A DNA stretch of 64,000 bases from Silene latifolia. Taxonomy: Eukaryota; Streptophyta; Magnoliopsida; Caryophyllales; Caryophyllaceae. The notes under the pieces are model-generated. The model searched no databases. It was not told the origin of the DNA and saw only the letters and a list, made by a program, of their open reading frames with translations. Positions 26,132 to 36,100 of this stretch are shown here, piece after piece. The position numbers and the translations under genes are program-made. Every line of letters starts with the position of its first letter. Within the stretch, counting starts at the first letter, position 1. The stretch covers positions 217,477,735 through 217,541,734 of the forward strand of contig NC_133534.1 in the NCBI RefSeq assembly GCF_048544455.1, written 5' to 3'.

Positions 26132-26403
26132 ATGGCAACACCAACACCAACTCCTAATGCTACACCACTCGCTACTTCATCATGGCTCCGATCCTTTATG
26201 GATCGATGTAAACTTGAAAAGAATGGGTCAAATTTCTCCGAGTGGGATGCCCAACTCAAATTAGCCGCCGAGGGTGACGACAAGCTTCGTTACCTTACCG
26301 AGGCCTCTCCTCCCGAGCCCTCCACTAGGTCCACCGCGGCCACTAGGGAAGCCTATGAGGCTTACCAAAAGGAGTCCGCCGCAATGAAAAATGTCTTAAT
26401 ATT
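26132..26403 (+). pseudogene. Copia-type gag, 5' part
   Basis: Opens at an ATG and encodes an N-terminal Gag region with the pattern LEKNGSNFSEWDAQL, typical of copia-type Gag (capsid precursor that packages element RNA in cytoplasmic particles). The frame is intact for 90 codons and stops only because CRM-b is inserted after ATATT at 26399-26403. It resumes in frame at 38656. The reading frame past 26404 belongs to the inserted LTR. Confidence 0.88.
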
Positions 26404-26417
26404 TGGAGTGAAACTTC
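26404..26417 (-). repeat. CRM-b 3' LTR, outer 14 bp
   Basis: TGGAGTGAAACTTC equals the start of the intact right LTR at 37662. The rest of this LTR resumes at 32200 after CRM-a. The last five bases, ACTTC (26413-26417), are the CRM-a target duplication, repeated at 32195-32199. Confidence 0.9.
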
Positions 26418-27167
26418 TGATGCGAACCAAGCTAAGGACCAAGCTAATGTCTCGGAGTTAGTTGATGGGCTGGACGAGTTGGTTATGAACACTCAAGAGG
26501 AGGGTCTGATGTTGGTCCGTAAGTTTCAGCCTTTAAGCTACAATTTTCCTTCTTTTGTTAATTTACTAAGTGTGGAGCATGGGAGCTGATGGGGATGGCA
26601 CGCAACCCAAGGAGGACGGTCCACAAGACGTTTTTAGCTTAACATTTCAGATTATGTTTTAAAATAAAATGTTAGCTTAATTGTTGTTTGTCTAAGTTCA
26701 ATGAACTAGTAGAGTTTATGATTGTAATTAAGTGAAGAGTAAATGATAAACTCTTCACTTTGCTAGGCTTGCACGGCTGCTTGGAGGGCTATATAAGGCC
26801 TCATTTGATTGAATAAAAATCATCCAGAAATTACCAACAAAACACTTGTGTTAAAATCGTTTCTTGCTTAGAAACAAAACTGGTTTGGTTGAAACGCGAT
26901 TTCGATTAAACTTTCGAGTTGTAGATCAATAGGTCTTGGTCTCTCTCACCTTGATCAAGTAATAGGTCTTGCTTGTTCAAACACTATCCCTTTTATTCAC
27001 AAAAATCAGAACGGGTCGTACCTAGTACGTTCGGTTCGCCAAAAACAGTCCGTCATTTTAATTGTTCTTGTTGTCTTAACCTTACAATACCAGGTCTGCG
27101 CGTACCTAGTACGAACAGTTCGCTGCACTGTCCAAAACGTCCTATATCCGCTGCTCAATTCGTATCA
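26418..27167 (+). repeat. CRM-a 5' LTR
   Basis: 750 bp, from TGATGCGAACC to TTCGTATCA. It contains a TATA box at 26790-26796 and an AATAAAA near 26811. Its first bases also encode the C-terminal tail of pol in the 3' copy. Confidence 0.95.
26790..26796 (+). promoter_or_regulatory. TATA box in CRM-a LTR
   Basis: TATATAA sits within GGGCTATATAAGGCC, a strong plant TATA context. The identical site in the 3' LTR is 31817-31823. Confidence 0.65.
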
Positions 27168-27171
27168 TTTG

Positions 27172-27183
27172 TGGTATCAGAGC
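27172..27183 (+). other. CRM-a primer-binding site
   Basis: TGGTATCAGAGC starts four bases after the LTR and matches the initiator methionine tRNA 3' end, the usual primer for plant Ty3/gypsy elements. Confidence 0.88.
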
Positions 27184-27208
27184 TTCGGCTCTTGATCCTT
27201 GTTTAACT

Positions 27209-28894
27209 ATGTCGGTGGATTTTAACAGTCCAGAATTCATTCATCAATTACGGGAAGCCTTGAAGCATGCTCGTGAAACTGATGAGCGTTGGCAACCTAG
27301 GAGAGGAGAACGAATTGTTGATGCATTCAAAGCGAGTGATCTTCCTGAATTCGTTGGAGGGGCTGATCCCGAGGCCTATTTGGAGTGGGAACGGAAAATC
27401 GATCGTTTATTCGATTTTAAAGAGTTGGATGATGACAAGAGGTGTAGGTTTGCAATTCTGAAATTGAGCAAAGGAGCATCGTTGTGGTATGAGGCGATGA
27501 AGGCTAAGAGGGTCCGAGAAGGCAAGGAGAAAATTGATTCTTGGGTGTCCCTAAAACGCAAACTACGGAAAAGGTATGTACCATCAACCCATAGGCTGTC
27601 TACTTATCGCAAAATCGCTGATTTTAGACAAGGCAAATTGAGTGTTAGCGAGTATTTAGATGAATTTCAGAATCTTGCCATTATGGGTGAATTGGAGGAA
27701 ATAGAAGAACAAAAAATTGCTCGATTTTTGCGTGGTTTAAATTATAACATTGCTAGCACAGTTGAGTTATACCAATATTCTGATTTTGATACTTTGTGTA
27801 GTCTTTGTTTGAAAGTCGAATCCCAAGGGAAGTCTAAGTATGGGAGTGGGTCGAATTCAGAATCGAGTAAGCCTAAATCATGGTCTAAACCCGAGTCTAA
27901 ATTTGTCGGTAGTCCAAACAACCAGGCCGTGTCTAACACCTCGACTGGCAGCCCTAAAAACACCGCTGGTCAGTCCTCTAAAACCCCGGGAAAAGAGACT
28001 AGTTTGGCTAAGGTTCGATGCTTTAAGTGTCAAGGGTTCGGTCATTACCAAAGTGCGTGTCCTAACCAACGAGTTGTGACCTTAAGAGAAGCCTTAGAGT
28101 GTCGGGATGAGTTGTTGGCCGAGGAGGAACAGATGGATGAGTTTCTGATTTCTAATGAGAATGAGGAAGGGGAAGAAGAAGTAGAGGGTTATGAGGCACC
28201 TAATGTCAATACTAATTTGGTTTTGCGAACATTGAAAGTTGATTCTAAACCAATTGAGTCGGGACAACGAAACCAACTGTTTCATACAAATTGTAAGGTG
28301 AATGATAGATGGGTGAGTCTAATTATCGATGGAGGGAGTTGTACTAACGTTGCCTCTACTGAAATGGTGTCTAAATTGGGTCTTAAGACCACAAAACATC
28401 CCCATCCTTATGCCTTGCATTGGCTAGATAACGGTAGTAGTGTCAAAGTTACTAAACAGGCCCGTGTGAATTTAGCAATGGGTTCGTATGTTGATGAGGT
28501 TTTGTGTGACGTTATACCCATGGACGCTTGTCATATCTTGTTGGGTCGACCTTGGCAATTTGATCGGGATGTGTTGCATCGGGGAAGGTGTAATGAATAT
28601 GAATTGAAGGATAAGGGAAAACGAATTGTGCTCAAGCCCTTATCACCTCAAAACAGCCGTGTTGCTGCCACAAACACGGTTCCCAAGGCTGGTATGTCGT
28701 TGTTGATTGGAGAACGGGATGTGGAGCGTGCTATTGATGGTGGTGAATGGGTTTTCTTGCTGGTTGCTAAAGAAAATTCGAGTTCTAAGGTTGTTTTGCA
28801 GGAAAATGACCGAGTTGAAAAACTCCTTACGGAGTTTAGTGACGTATTTCCCGATGAATTACCCATTTGGTTTGCCTCCTATTCGGGGCATTGA
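27209..28894 (+). CDS. CRM-a Gag-protease region (ends at frameshift)
   Basis: 561 residues. The Gag capsid domain lies at about 50-205 (EAYLEWERKIDRLF, then ASLWYEAMKAK). A CCHC zinc knuckle lies at 271-284 (CFKCQGFGHYQSAC). The aspartic protease active site at about 371-378 reads LIIDGGSC, with DGG in place of the textbook DSG but as in CRM-b. The frame should run on into reverse transcriptase, but after DELP one extra base at 28865-28868 shifts it and the frame ends at 28894. The first ATG after the primer site was taken as start. Product: capsid, nucleocapsid and polyprotein-cleaving protease of the element. Confidence 0.92.
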   Translation: MSVDFNSPEFIHQLREALKHARETDERWQPRRGERIVDAFKASDLPEFVGGADPEAYLEWERKIDRLFDFKELDDDKRCRFAILKLSKGASLWYEAMKAKRVREGKEKIDSWVSLKRKLRKRYVPSTHRLSTYRKIADFRQGKLSVSEYLDEFQNLAIMGELEEIEEQKIARFLRGLNYNIASTVELYQYSDFDTLCSLCLKVESQGKSKYGSGSNSESSKPKSWSKPESKFVGSPNNQAVSNTSTGSPKNTAGQSSKTPGKETSLAKVRCFKCQGFGHYQSACPNQRVVTLREALECRDELLAEEEQMDEFLISNENEEGEEEVEGYEAPNVNTNLVLRTLKVDSKPIESGQRNQLFHTNCKVNDRWVSLIIDGGSCTNVASTEMVSKLGLKTTKHPHPYALHWLDNGSSVKVTKQARVNLAMGSYVDEVLCDVIPMDACHILLGRPWQFDRDVLHRGRCNEYELKDKGKRIVLKPLSPQNSRVAATNTVPKAGMSLLIGERDVERAIDGGEWVFLLVAKENSSSKVVLQENDRVEKLLTEFSDVFPDELPIWFASYSGH

Positions 28895-31616
28895 ACATCA
28901 AATTGACCTTATTCCGGGATCATCTCTCCCGAATAAGGCTGCTTATCGTTGTAATCCCGAAGAAACAAAGGAACTCCAAAAGCAAATCGATGAATTGATG
29001 ACAAGGGGCTATGTTCGTGAAAGTATAAGTCCTTGTCTTTGTCCGGTGTTACTTGTGCCAAAGAAAGATGGGTCGTGGAGAATGTGCGTTGATAGTCGTG
29101 CCGTGAATAATATAACAATCAAATACCGCTTCCCAATTCCAAGGCTCGATGATATGCTTGACGAGCTTCATGGTTCGGTTATTTTCTCAAAAATCGATCT
29201 TAGAAGTGGTTACCATCAGATTCGAATGCGTGAAGGCGATGAATGGAAGACGGCTTTCAAAACGAAGCATGGGTTGTATGAATGGACCGTCATGCCATTC
29301 GGTCTTACCAATGCTCCAAGTACCTTCATGAGATTGATGAACGAGGTACTTAAATCTTTCTTGGGCAGATTTGTTGTGGTTTATCTTGATGACATATTGG
29401 TGTATAGCAGGGGCATAGATGATCATTTTGAACATTTGAGGCAAGTGTTCGAAACATTGCGAAGTCAGAAACTTTATGGGAAGCGTGAGAAGTGCTCTTT
29501 TCTTGTGGAGAGCGTGGTTTTCTTGGGATACGTGGTGTCCAAGGATGGTGTCTCGGTTGATCAATCAAAAATTGAAGCAATTCGATCATGGCCAGAACCT
29601 AAAACCGTTAGTGAGGTACGATCTTTTCATGGGCTTGCTTCATTTTATCGTCGGTTTATTCGAGATTTCAGTACCATAACCAGCCCTATAACGGAGTGTT
29701 TGAAAAAGGGAAGTTTTAATTGGGGCGGGGCTGCTAAGCAAGCTTTTGAAACGATTAAGGATCGGTTGTGTACCGCTCCTATCTTGGCTTTACCCGACTT
29801 TTCTCAACCTTTCGAGGTCGAGTGTGATGCTAGTGGCGTGGGAATAGGGGCTGTTTTGATTCAAGGGAAACGTCCTATTGCCTACTTCTCGGAGAAATTG
29901 GGTGGGGCTCGATTGAATTATTGCACTTATGATAAGGAATTTTATGCTATTGTCCGGGCTCTTGATCATTGGAGTCACTATCTCCGTCCTAATCATTTTA
30001 TATTGCATTCCGATCATGAATCCTTGAAGTATATTAATGGGCCGCAGAAGTTAAATCATAGGCACGCAAAATGGGTGGAGTTCTTACAATCATTTCACTT
30101 TTCATCCAAATATAAAAATGGGAAGAGTAATGTTGTAGCCGATGCTTTATCTCGTCGGTATACCTTGCTGTCCACGCTTGATGTCCGTCTTTTGGGCTTT
30201 GAGACTTTGAAAGATTACTATGTTGAAGATGGAGATTTTGGTGCAATATATCTTGAGTGCAAATCAGGAGCTAAGGGAGAGTATTTGATCCAAGACGGTT
30301 TTCTTTTTAAAGGAAATCGACTTTGTGTTCCCAAGCATCCTATTCGGGAACTACTTGTAAGGGAGGCTCACGGTGGAGGATTGGCTGGCCATTTCGGAGT
30401 GGCAAAAACCGTGGAGATTTTGCAAGAGCATTTCTTATGGCCACGATTGCAAAAAGATGTTCACAACATCGTGGGTAAGTGTGTTACTTGTCAAGTTTCG
30501 AAGAGCAAGTTCAAACCGGGTGAATATACTCCTTTGCCAATTCCGGCCAGACCTTGGGACGATGTTTCTATGGACTTCATTGTTGCTTTGCCACGCACTC
30601 AACGTGGTAAGGATGCTATCATGGTGGTGGTTGATCGTTTTTCCAAGATGGCTCATATTGTTGCTTGCCATAAAACCGATGATGCTTCTAATGTGGCTGA
30701 TTTATACTATCGGGAAATTGTGAGGTTACATGGCATTCCAAAGACTATTGTGTCGGATCGGGATTCTAAATTCTTGAGCTACTTTTGGAATACATTATGG
30801 AGGAAAGTGGGTACAAAGTTGCTGTTTAGTACCTCTCACCATCCTCAAACGGATGGGCAAACCGAGGTCACCAATCGTACTTTGGGAACTTTGTTGCGTG
30901 GGCTTGTGAGCAAGACACAAAAGGATTGGGATCTCAAGCTTTCTCATGCCGAATTTGCTTATAACAGGTCGCCTACTCATGCTACGGGTCATTCGCCATT
31001 TGAAATTGTATACGGTATTAATCCTTACCTTCCTTTGGATTTAATTCCGTTGCCTAAAGATGAGTTGGTGCATAAAGATGCCGAGTCCAAGTTGAAAGCA
31101 ATGTTGAAGCTCCATGAGCAAGTCCGTGCAAGAATTGAAGCCGTGAATGCAGCCTATAAACGCAAGTCAAGCAAGAATAAGAAGCCAAGGGTGTTTGAGG
31201 TTGGAGACTTGGTTTGGGTGCACTTGAGAAAAGAGCGTTTTCCTAGCAAACGAAAGAATAAACTCATGCCTAGAGCGGAAGGTCCTTACAAGATTGTGGG
31301 TCGAGTGAACAACAATGCTTACAAGGTTGAACTTCCCGGTGATTATGGTGTTCACGCCACCTTTAATGTTGGTGATCTCTCTCCTTACTTGGATGACGAT
31401 GGCCTAGCTGAATTGAGGTCAATTCCTTTTCAAGGGGGAGGGGATGATGCGAACCAAGCTAAGGACCAAGCTAATGTCTCGGAGTTAGTTGATGGGCTGG
31501 ACGAGTTGGTTATGAACACTCAAGAGGAGGGTCTGATGTTGGTCCGTAAGTTTCAGCCTTTAAGCTACAATTTTCCTTCTTTTGTTAATTTACTAAGTGT
31601 GGAGCATGGGAGCTGA
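28707..31616 (+). CDS. CRM-a reverse transcriptase-RNase H-integrase region
   Basis: 969 residues as an open frame, but homologous sequence begins only at about residue 54 (GLPPIRGIEHQIDLIPG, base 28869); the earlier part is out of frame with protease. Reverse transcriptase has YLDD at about 226-229, and RNase H starts near FEVECDASG at about 369. The integrase zinc motif ends in CVTC, and its catalytic D623, D684 and E720 give the D,D(35)E spacing. The C-terminal region carries KERFPSKRKNKLMPRAEGPY and FNVGDLSPYLDD. The last 57 codons lie in the 3' LTR, as known for CRM elements, where this tail is linked to centromere targeting. Apart from the upstream shift the enzyme part looks intact. 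Confidence 0.93.
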   Translation: MENGMWSVLLMVVNGFSCWLLKKIRVLRLFCRKMTELKNSLRSLVTYFPMNYPFGLPPIRGIEHQIDLIPGSSLPNKAAYRCNPEETKELQKQIDELMTRGYVRESISPCLCPVLLVPKKDGSWRMCVDSRAVNNITIKYRFPIPRLDDMLDELHGSVIFSKIDLRSGYHQIRMREGDEWKTAFKTKHGLYEWTVMPFGLTNAPSTFMRLMNEVLKSFLGRFVVVYLDDILVYSRGIDDHFEHLRQVFETLRSQKLYGKREKCSFLVESVVFLGYVVSKDGVSVDQSKIEAIRSWPEPKTVSEVRSFHGLASFYRRFIRDFSTITSPITECLKKGSFNWGGAAKQAFETIKDRLCTAPILALPDFSQPFEVECDASGVGIGAVLIQGKRPIAYFSEKLGGARLNYCTYDKEFYAIVRALDHWSHYLRPNHFILHSDHESLKYINGPQKLNHRHAKWVEFLQSFHFSSKYKNGKSNVVADALSRRYTLLSTLDVRLLGFETLKDYYVEDGDFGAIYLECKSGAKGEYLIQDGFLFKGNRLCVPKHPIRELLVREAHGGGLAGHFGVAKTVEILQEHFLWPRLQKDVHNIVGKCVTCQVSKSKFKPGEYTPLPIPARPWDDVSMDFIVALPRTQRGKDAIMVVVDRFSKMAHIVACHKTDDASNVADLYYREIVRLHGIPKTIVSDRDSKFLSYFWNTLWRKVGTKLLFSTSHHPQTDGQTEVTNRTLGTLLRGLVSKTQKDWDLKLSHAEFAYNRSPTHATGHSPFEIVYGINPYLPLDLIPLPKDELVHKDAESKLKAMLKLHEQVRARIEAVNAAYKRKSSKNKKPRVFEVGDLVWVHLRKERFPSKRKNKLMPRAEGPYKIVGRVNNNAYKVELPGDYGVHATFNVGDLSPYLDDDGLAELRSIPFQGGGDDANQAKDQANVSELVDGLDELVMNTQEEGLMLVRKFQPLSYNFPSFVNLLSVEHGS
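31431..31444 (+). other. CRM-a polypurine tract
   Basis: CAAGGGGGAGGGGA lies immediately before the 3' LTR and is the expected primer for plus-strand synthesis. It also encodes part of the pol tail. Confidence 0.85.
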
Positions 31617-32194
31617 TGGGGATGGCACGCAACCCAAGGAGGACGGTCCACAAGACGTTTTTAGCTTAACATTTCAGATTATGTTTTAAAATAAAATGTT
31701 AGCTTAATTGTTGTTTGTCTAAGTTCAATGAACTAGTAGAGTTTATGATTGTAATTAAGTGAAGAGTAAATGATAAACTCTTCACTTTGCTAGGCTTGCA
31801 CGGCTGCTTGGAGGGCTATATAAGGCCTCATTTGATTGAATAAAAATCATCCAGAAATTACCAACAAAACACTTGTGTTAAAATCGTTTCTTGCTTAGAA
31901 ACAAAACTGGTTTGGTTGAAACGCGATTTCGATTAAACTTTCGAGTTGTAGATCAATAGGTCTTGGTCTCTCTCACCTTGATCAAGTAATAGGTCTTGCT
32001 TGTTCAAACACTATCCCTTTTATTCACAAAAATCAGAACGGGTCGTACCTAGTACGTTCGGTTCGCCAAAAACAGTCCGTCATTTTAATTATTCTTGTTG
32101 TCTTAACCTTACAATACCAGGTCTGCGCGTACCTAGTACGAACAGTCCGCTGCACTGTCCAAAACGTCCTATATCCGCTGCTCAATTCGTATCA
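31445..32194 (+). repeat. CRM-a 3' LTR
   Basis: 750 bp, two substitutions from the 5' copy. The pol frame reads into it and stops at 31616. Confidence 0.95.
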
Positions 32195-32199
32195 ACTTC

Positions 32200-33174
32200 T
32201 AACTCGATAATTTAAGTAGAAAACTAAGGAAAGGAGCCTAAGTTTGCATGAAACAAACTTCAGATTAGGCGTGTCCCTAGGGACGGTTTTGGGTGATATG
32301 ACTAACCCCGAACACAAAGCAATAGGATTAGACTCGATAGTTTAAAAGCACACAAGCAAGTAAACTATCAAACTCCAAGCACAAAGCAAAGGAGCTCTTC
32401 AAGCACAAAGCAAAGAAGAGATTTTAATGAAGAAAACTCATGTTTCTTACTTGGTTTTTATCTTAAGCAAATCTGAATATTACACTTGGGAACTTGGCTT
32501 ATTTATAGCCCAAGTCCTTCTAATCTTAACCATCCAAATTACATCCAATGGCTATCATTAAACTACTTAGAAAACAATAAAAGTTGCTGAAAAATCTATC
32601 CTAGGCAGCCAAGAGCATCAACCAAGCAAGAACAATCCAAATGGTCTTCTCAAGGTCTTACAATGAAAGGGACATAAGAGCTATCCTAGGAACACACAAT
32701 TGGAGGCTTCCTTAGTCCATTTTCGGCTGGTATAAGCCCTTGAGAGCAGCCCCCAAAGCTCTTACACAATTGTAAGAATGATAGTGACACTTTGGATCTT
32801 CCTTGAAAGCGACATTTGAGCTAACTCTTCAAAATAAAGAAAACAGCCTCCTAGGACTGATTTGGACGGTTTGAGCAGCTGAAAAACGTCCTAGGATGGT
32901 CTTCATGTGATTACTAAAAAGATGGGACCGATTGGAAGCAAACTAAGCTCGTTTGTTGAAAACCGATAAACCCGTCACTCGGTTTTGTCTTGTGATTTCA
33001 TCTTAGCTCGGATCCTTATTTAAATAAAAGTCCCTAGGCAAAAAGTCTCAATATTCATTATAGAATTGAGACGTGACAAAGATTACCATGTCTTCTTAGA
33101 CGGAATTTGAGTTAGACCTCAAATTGGACGAAGGTCCCAATCCGCGGTCTAGCTCGGCCTCCTCTCCCGTTTCA
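32200..33174 (-). repeat. CRM-b 3' LTR, main part
   Basis: 975 bp which, with 26404-26417, make the full 989-bp LTR. Bases 32195-32199 are the duplicated ACTTC from CRM-a insertion. It is identical by eye to 37676-38650. It contains six CCTAGG palindromes (32276, 32600, 32685, 32850, 32890, 33033) and a TATA box on the minus strand (32500-32507). The pol frame ends inside it at 33096. Confidence 0.92.
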
Positions 33175-36100
33175 ACCTCCCCTTCTTGAAAAGGATTTGC
33201 CCTCAAATCCTCGACATCTTCACCCTCGAGGTCTTCATAAAACGGACTCAAATCACCAATGTTGAAGGTTCCATGAACACCATACTCACCCGGAAGATTG
33301 ATTTTATAAGCACTCGGACCAATTCTTTCCACAACTTCGAAAGGACCATCGGCCCTAGGCATGAGTTTGTTTTTCCTCTTTTGTGGGAACCTTTCCTTCC
33401 TTAAATGAACCCAAACAAGATCTCCGGGTTCAAAGCCCTTTGGATGACTCGGTTTCTTGGTACGGCTCACATATCCCTCGTTTGTTTTCTCGATTTGCTT
33501 CTTCACTTGGGCATGGATTTGGAGCATTTGTTCGACCCTTTTTTTGGCATCATAGTCGATGGAATTCCTCTTAATAGGTGCTAAATCAGTAGGCATAAGT
33601 GGATTAATGCCATAAACCACCTCGAATGGAGATCTCCCGGTGCTTGATGAAGGAGCTCGATTAAATGCAAATTCGGCTTGTGATAATTTGAGATCCCAAT
33701 CTTTCAAAGACTTGCACACCGTGGCCCTTAAGATTCTGCCCAAGGTTTTGTTAGTAACCTCGGTTTGACCATCGGTTTGAGGATGATGGGAGGTGCTAAA
33801 AAGAAGCCTTGTTTTGAGCAACTTCCACAAGGATCTCCAAAAGTGACTCATAAATTTAGTATCCCGATCAGAAACTATTGACTTTGGTACACCATGGAGC
33901 TTGACCACTTCCTTTAGATATAGATTAGCAACACTTGAAGCATCCTCGGTCTTTTTGCAAGCAATGAAATGAGCCATTTTGCTAAATCGATCAACCACGA
34001 CCATGATGGAATCCTTGCCTCGTTGTGTCCTTGGCAAGGCCACAATAAAATCCATGCTAACATCTTCCCATGGCTGATTTGGGACGGGTAGGGGTGTATA
34101 GGGACCCTTTTGGAATGAAGACTTGGCTAGATGACAAGGAGCACACCTCTTGATCACACTTTGAACATCTCCAAGCATTTTTGGCCAAAAGAATTGCTCT
34201 TGGAGAATATCATATGTCTTTTGGATGCCAAAATGACCGGCAAGGCCATTTGAGTGAACTTCTTTGACCAACAAGTTTCTATAAGGTCCCTTGGGTATGC
34301 ATAATCGATTCCCAAAGAACAAGAACCCTCCTTGACTCGAGTACTTACTCCTTCTGCCCTCCTCACATTCTCGGCCCTCTTGGAGTGTTTGCCACTCATC
34401 TTTGAAATCCGGATCTTCAATGTACAAATCCTTCATGTGTTCGAACCCTAATACCCTTTGTTCCATAAAACTCAACATGGTGAACCTCCTTGAAAGAGCA
34501 TCGGCCACCACATTGTTTTTGCCCTCAATATACTTGCTTGAAAAATTGAATGATTGTAAGAACTCCACCCATTTAGCATGCCTATGATTGAGCTTGTGTT
34601 GGCCATTGATATACTTGAGAGCTTCATGATCGGAATGCAAAACAAACGGCTTTGGCTTCAAGTAGTGGCTCCAATGATTCAAAGCTCGAATGATGGCATA
34701 GAATTCTTTATCATAAGTTGAGTAATTGAGCTTGGCACCATTGAGCTTCTCACTAAAGTATGCTACTGGTTTGTGGTCTTGAAGTAGCACGGCCCCAACT
34801 CCAACTCCGCTAGCATCACACTCGACTTCAAATAACTTGTGGAAATTGGGTAATGCAAGAATAGGAGACTCACACATCAAGGCCTTGACCTTGTTGAAGG
34901 CTGATTCGGCCCTATCATTCCAAGAGAACTCCCCTTTCTTCATACACTCGGTAATAGGAGCCATAATGGTGCTAAAATCTTTGATAAACCTCCTATAAAA
35001 GGAAGCTAAGCCATGGAAACTCCTTACTTCGGTGATGGTGCTCGGCCTTGGCCAAGATTGAATAGCCTTGACCTTCTCTTGATCCACTAGAATCCCTTGG
35101 TCACTAATGATGAAACCCAAGAATTGGACTTCCTTTTGCATGAATGAACATTTCTCCAATTTTCCATAAAGCTTGTGCTCCCGAAGTGTTTCAAACAATA
35201 CTTGTAGATGCTTGAGATGCTCTTCTTTGGATGGACTAAAAATCAGAATATCATCAAAGTATACCACCACAAATCGACCCAAATAAGGTCTAAGGACCTC
35301 GGTCATCAACCTCATGAAAGTACTCGGAGCATTTGAGAGACCGAATGGCATGACAAGCCACTCATATAAGCCTTGTTTGGTTTTGAAGGCTGTTTTCCAC
35401 TCATCCCCTTCTTTGATTCTAACTTGATGGTAACCTTGCCTTAAATCGATCTTTGAGAACACTTGAGCTCCACTAAGCTCATCCAAGATATCGTCAAGTC
35501 TAGGTATGGGGAACCTATACTTAACGGTGATGTTGTTAATGGCTCGGCTATCGGTACACATTCTCCATGACCCATCCTTTTTTGGAACAAGTAGTGCCGG
35601 AACCGCACAAGGACTAAGTGACTCCCTCACAAATCCTTTACTCACTAATTCCTCAATCTGTTTTTGCAACTCTTTGGTGGCTATTGGATCACTTCTATAG
35701 GCTGCTTTGTTTGGTAAAGAGGCTCCCGGAATAAGATCAATTTGGTGTTCAATGCCCCTAAGAGGCGGTAACCCACTCGGAAGTTCATTAGGAAAGACAT
35801 CCCCATAAGAATCAAGTAACTCTTGAACCTCCCTCGACACTCCCTCCTTGGCCGTGGCCTGCTGCCCGTGACCTTCTCCGCCACCTCCTGCCCCCTTAGC
35901 CAACCCCGTAACCACTAAAGCATACACGTCCCCCTCCCCTTCTAACTCTTGCAAAATTTCAGCCCCATTGATTAATAGGATTTCCTTAGAAGGTTCAACC
36001 ATTGAAGGTGGTGTTGTAGGTTTGATGGTGGGTGGTAATGGTGACAATATGACTCTTTTTGAGGCAAATTTGAAGGAATAGGTGTTCTCTTTCCCATGGT

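Larger units (their letters stand above)
26418..32194 (+). mobile_element. CRM-a: Ty3/gypsy CRM-type retrotransposon in CRM-b LTR
   Basis: 5777 bp, with 750-bp LTRs at 26418-27167 and 31445-32194 that differ at only two positions (near 27070 and 27118). Flanked by the duplication ACTTC. Order: LTR, primer site, Gag, zinc knuckle, protease, reverse transcriptase, RNase H, integrase, purine tract, LTR. One frameshift near 28865 separates gag-protease from the rest. It is the youngest layer of the nest. CRM-type elements are known to target centromeric chromatin. Confidence 0.93.
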
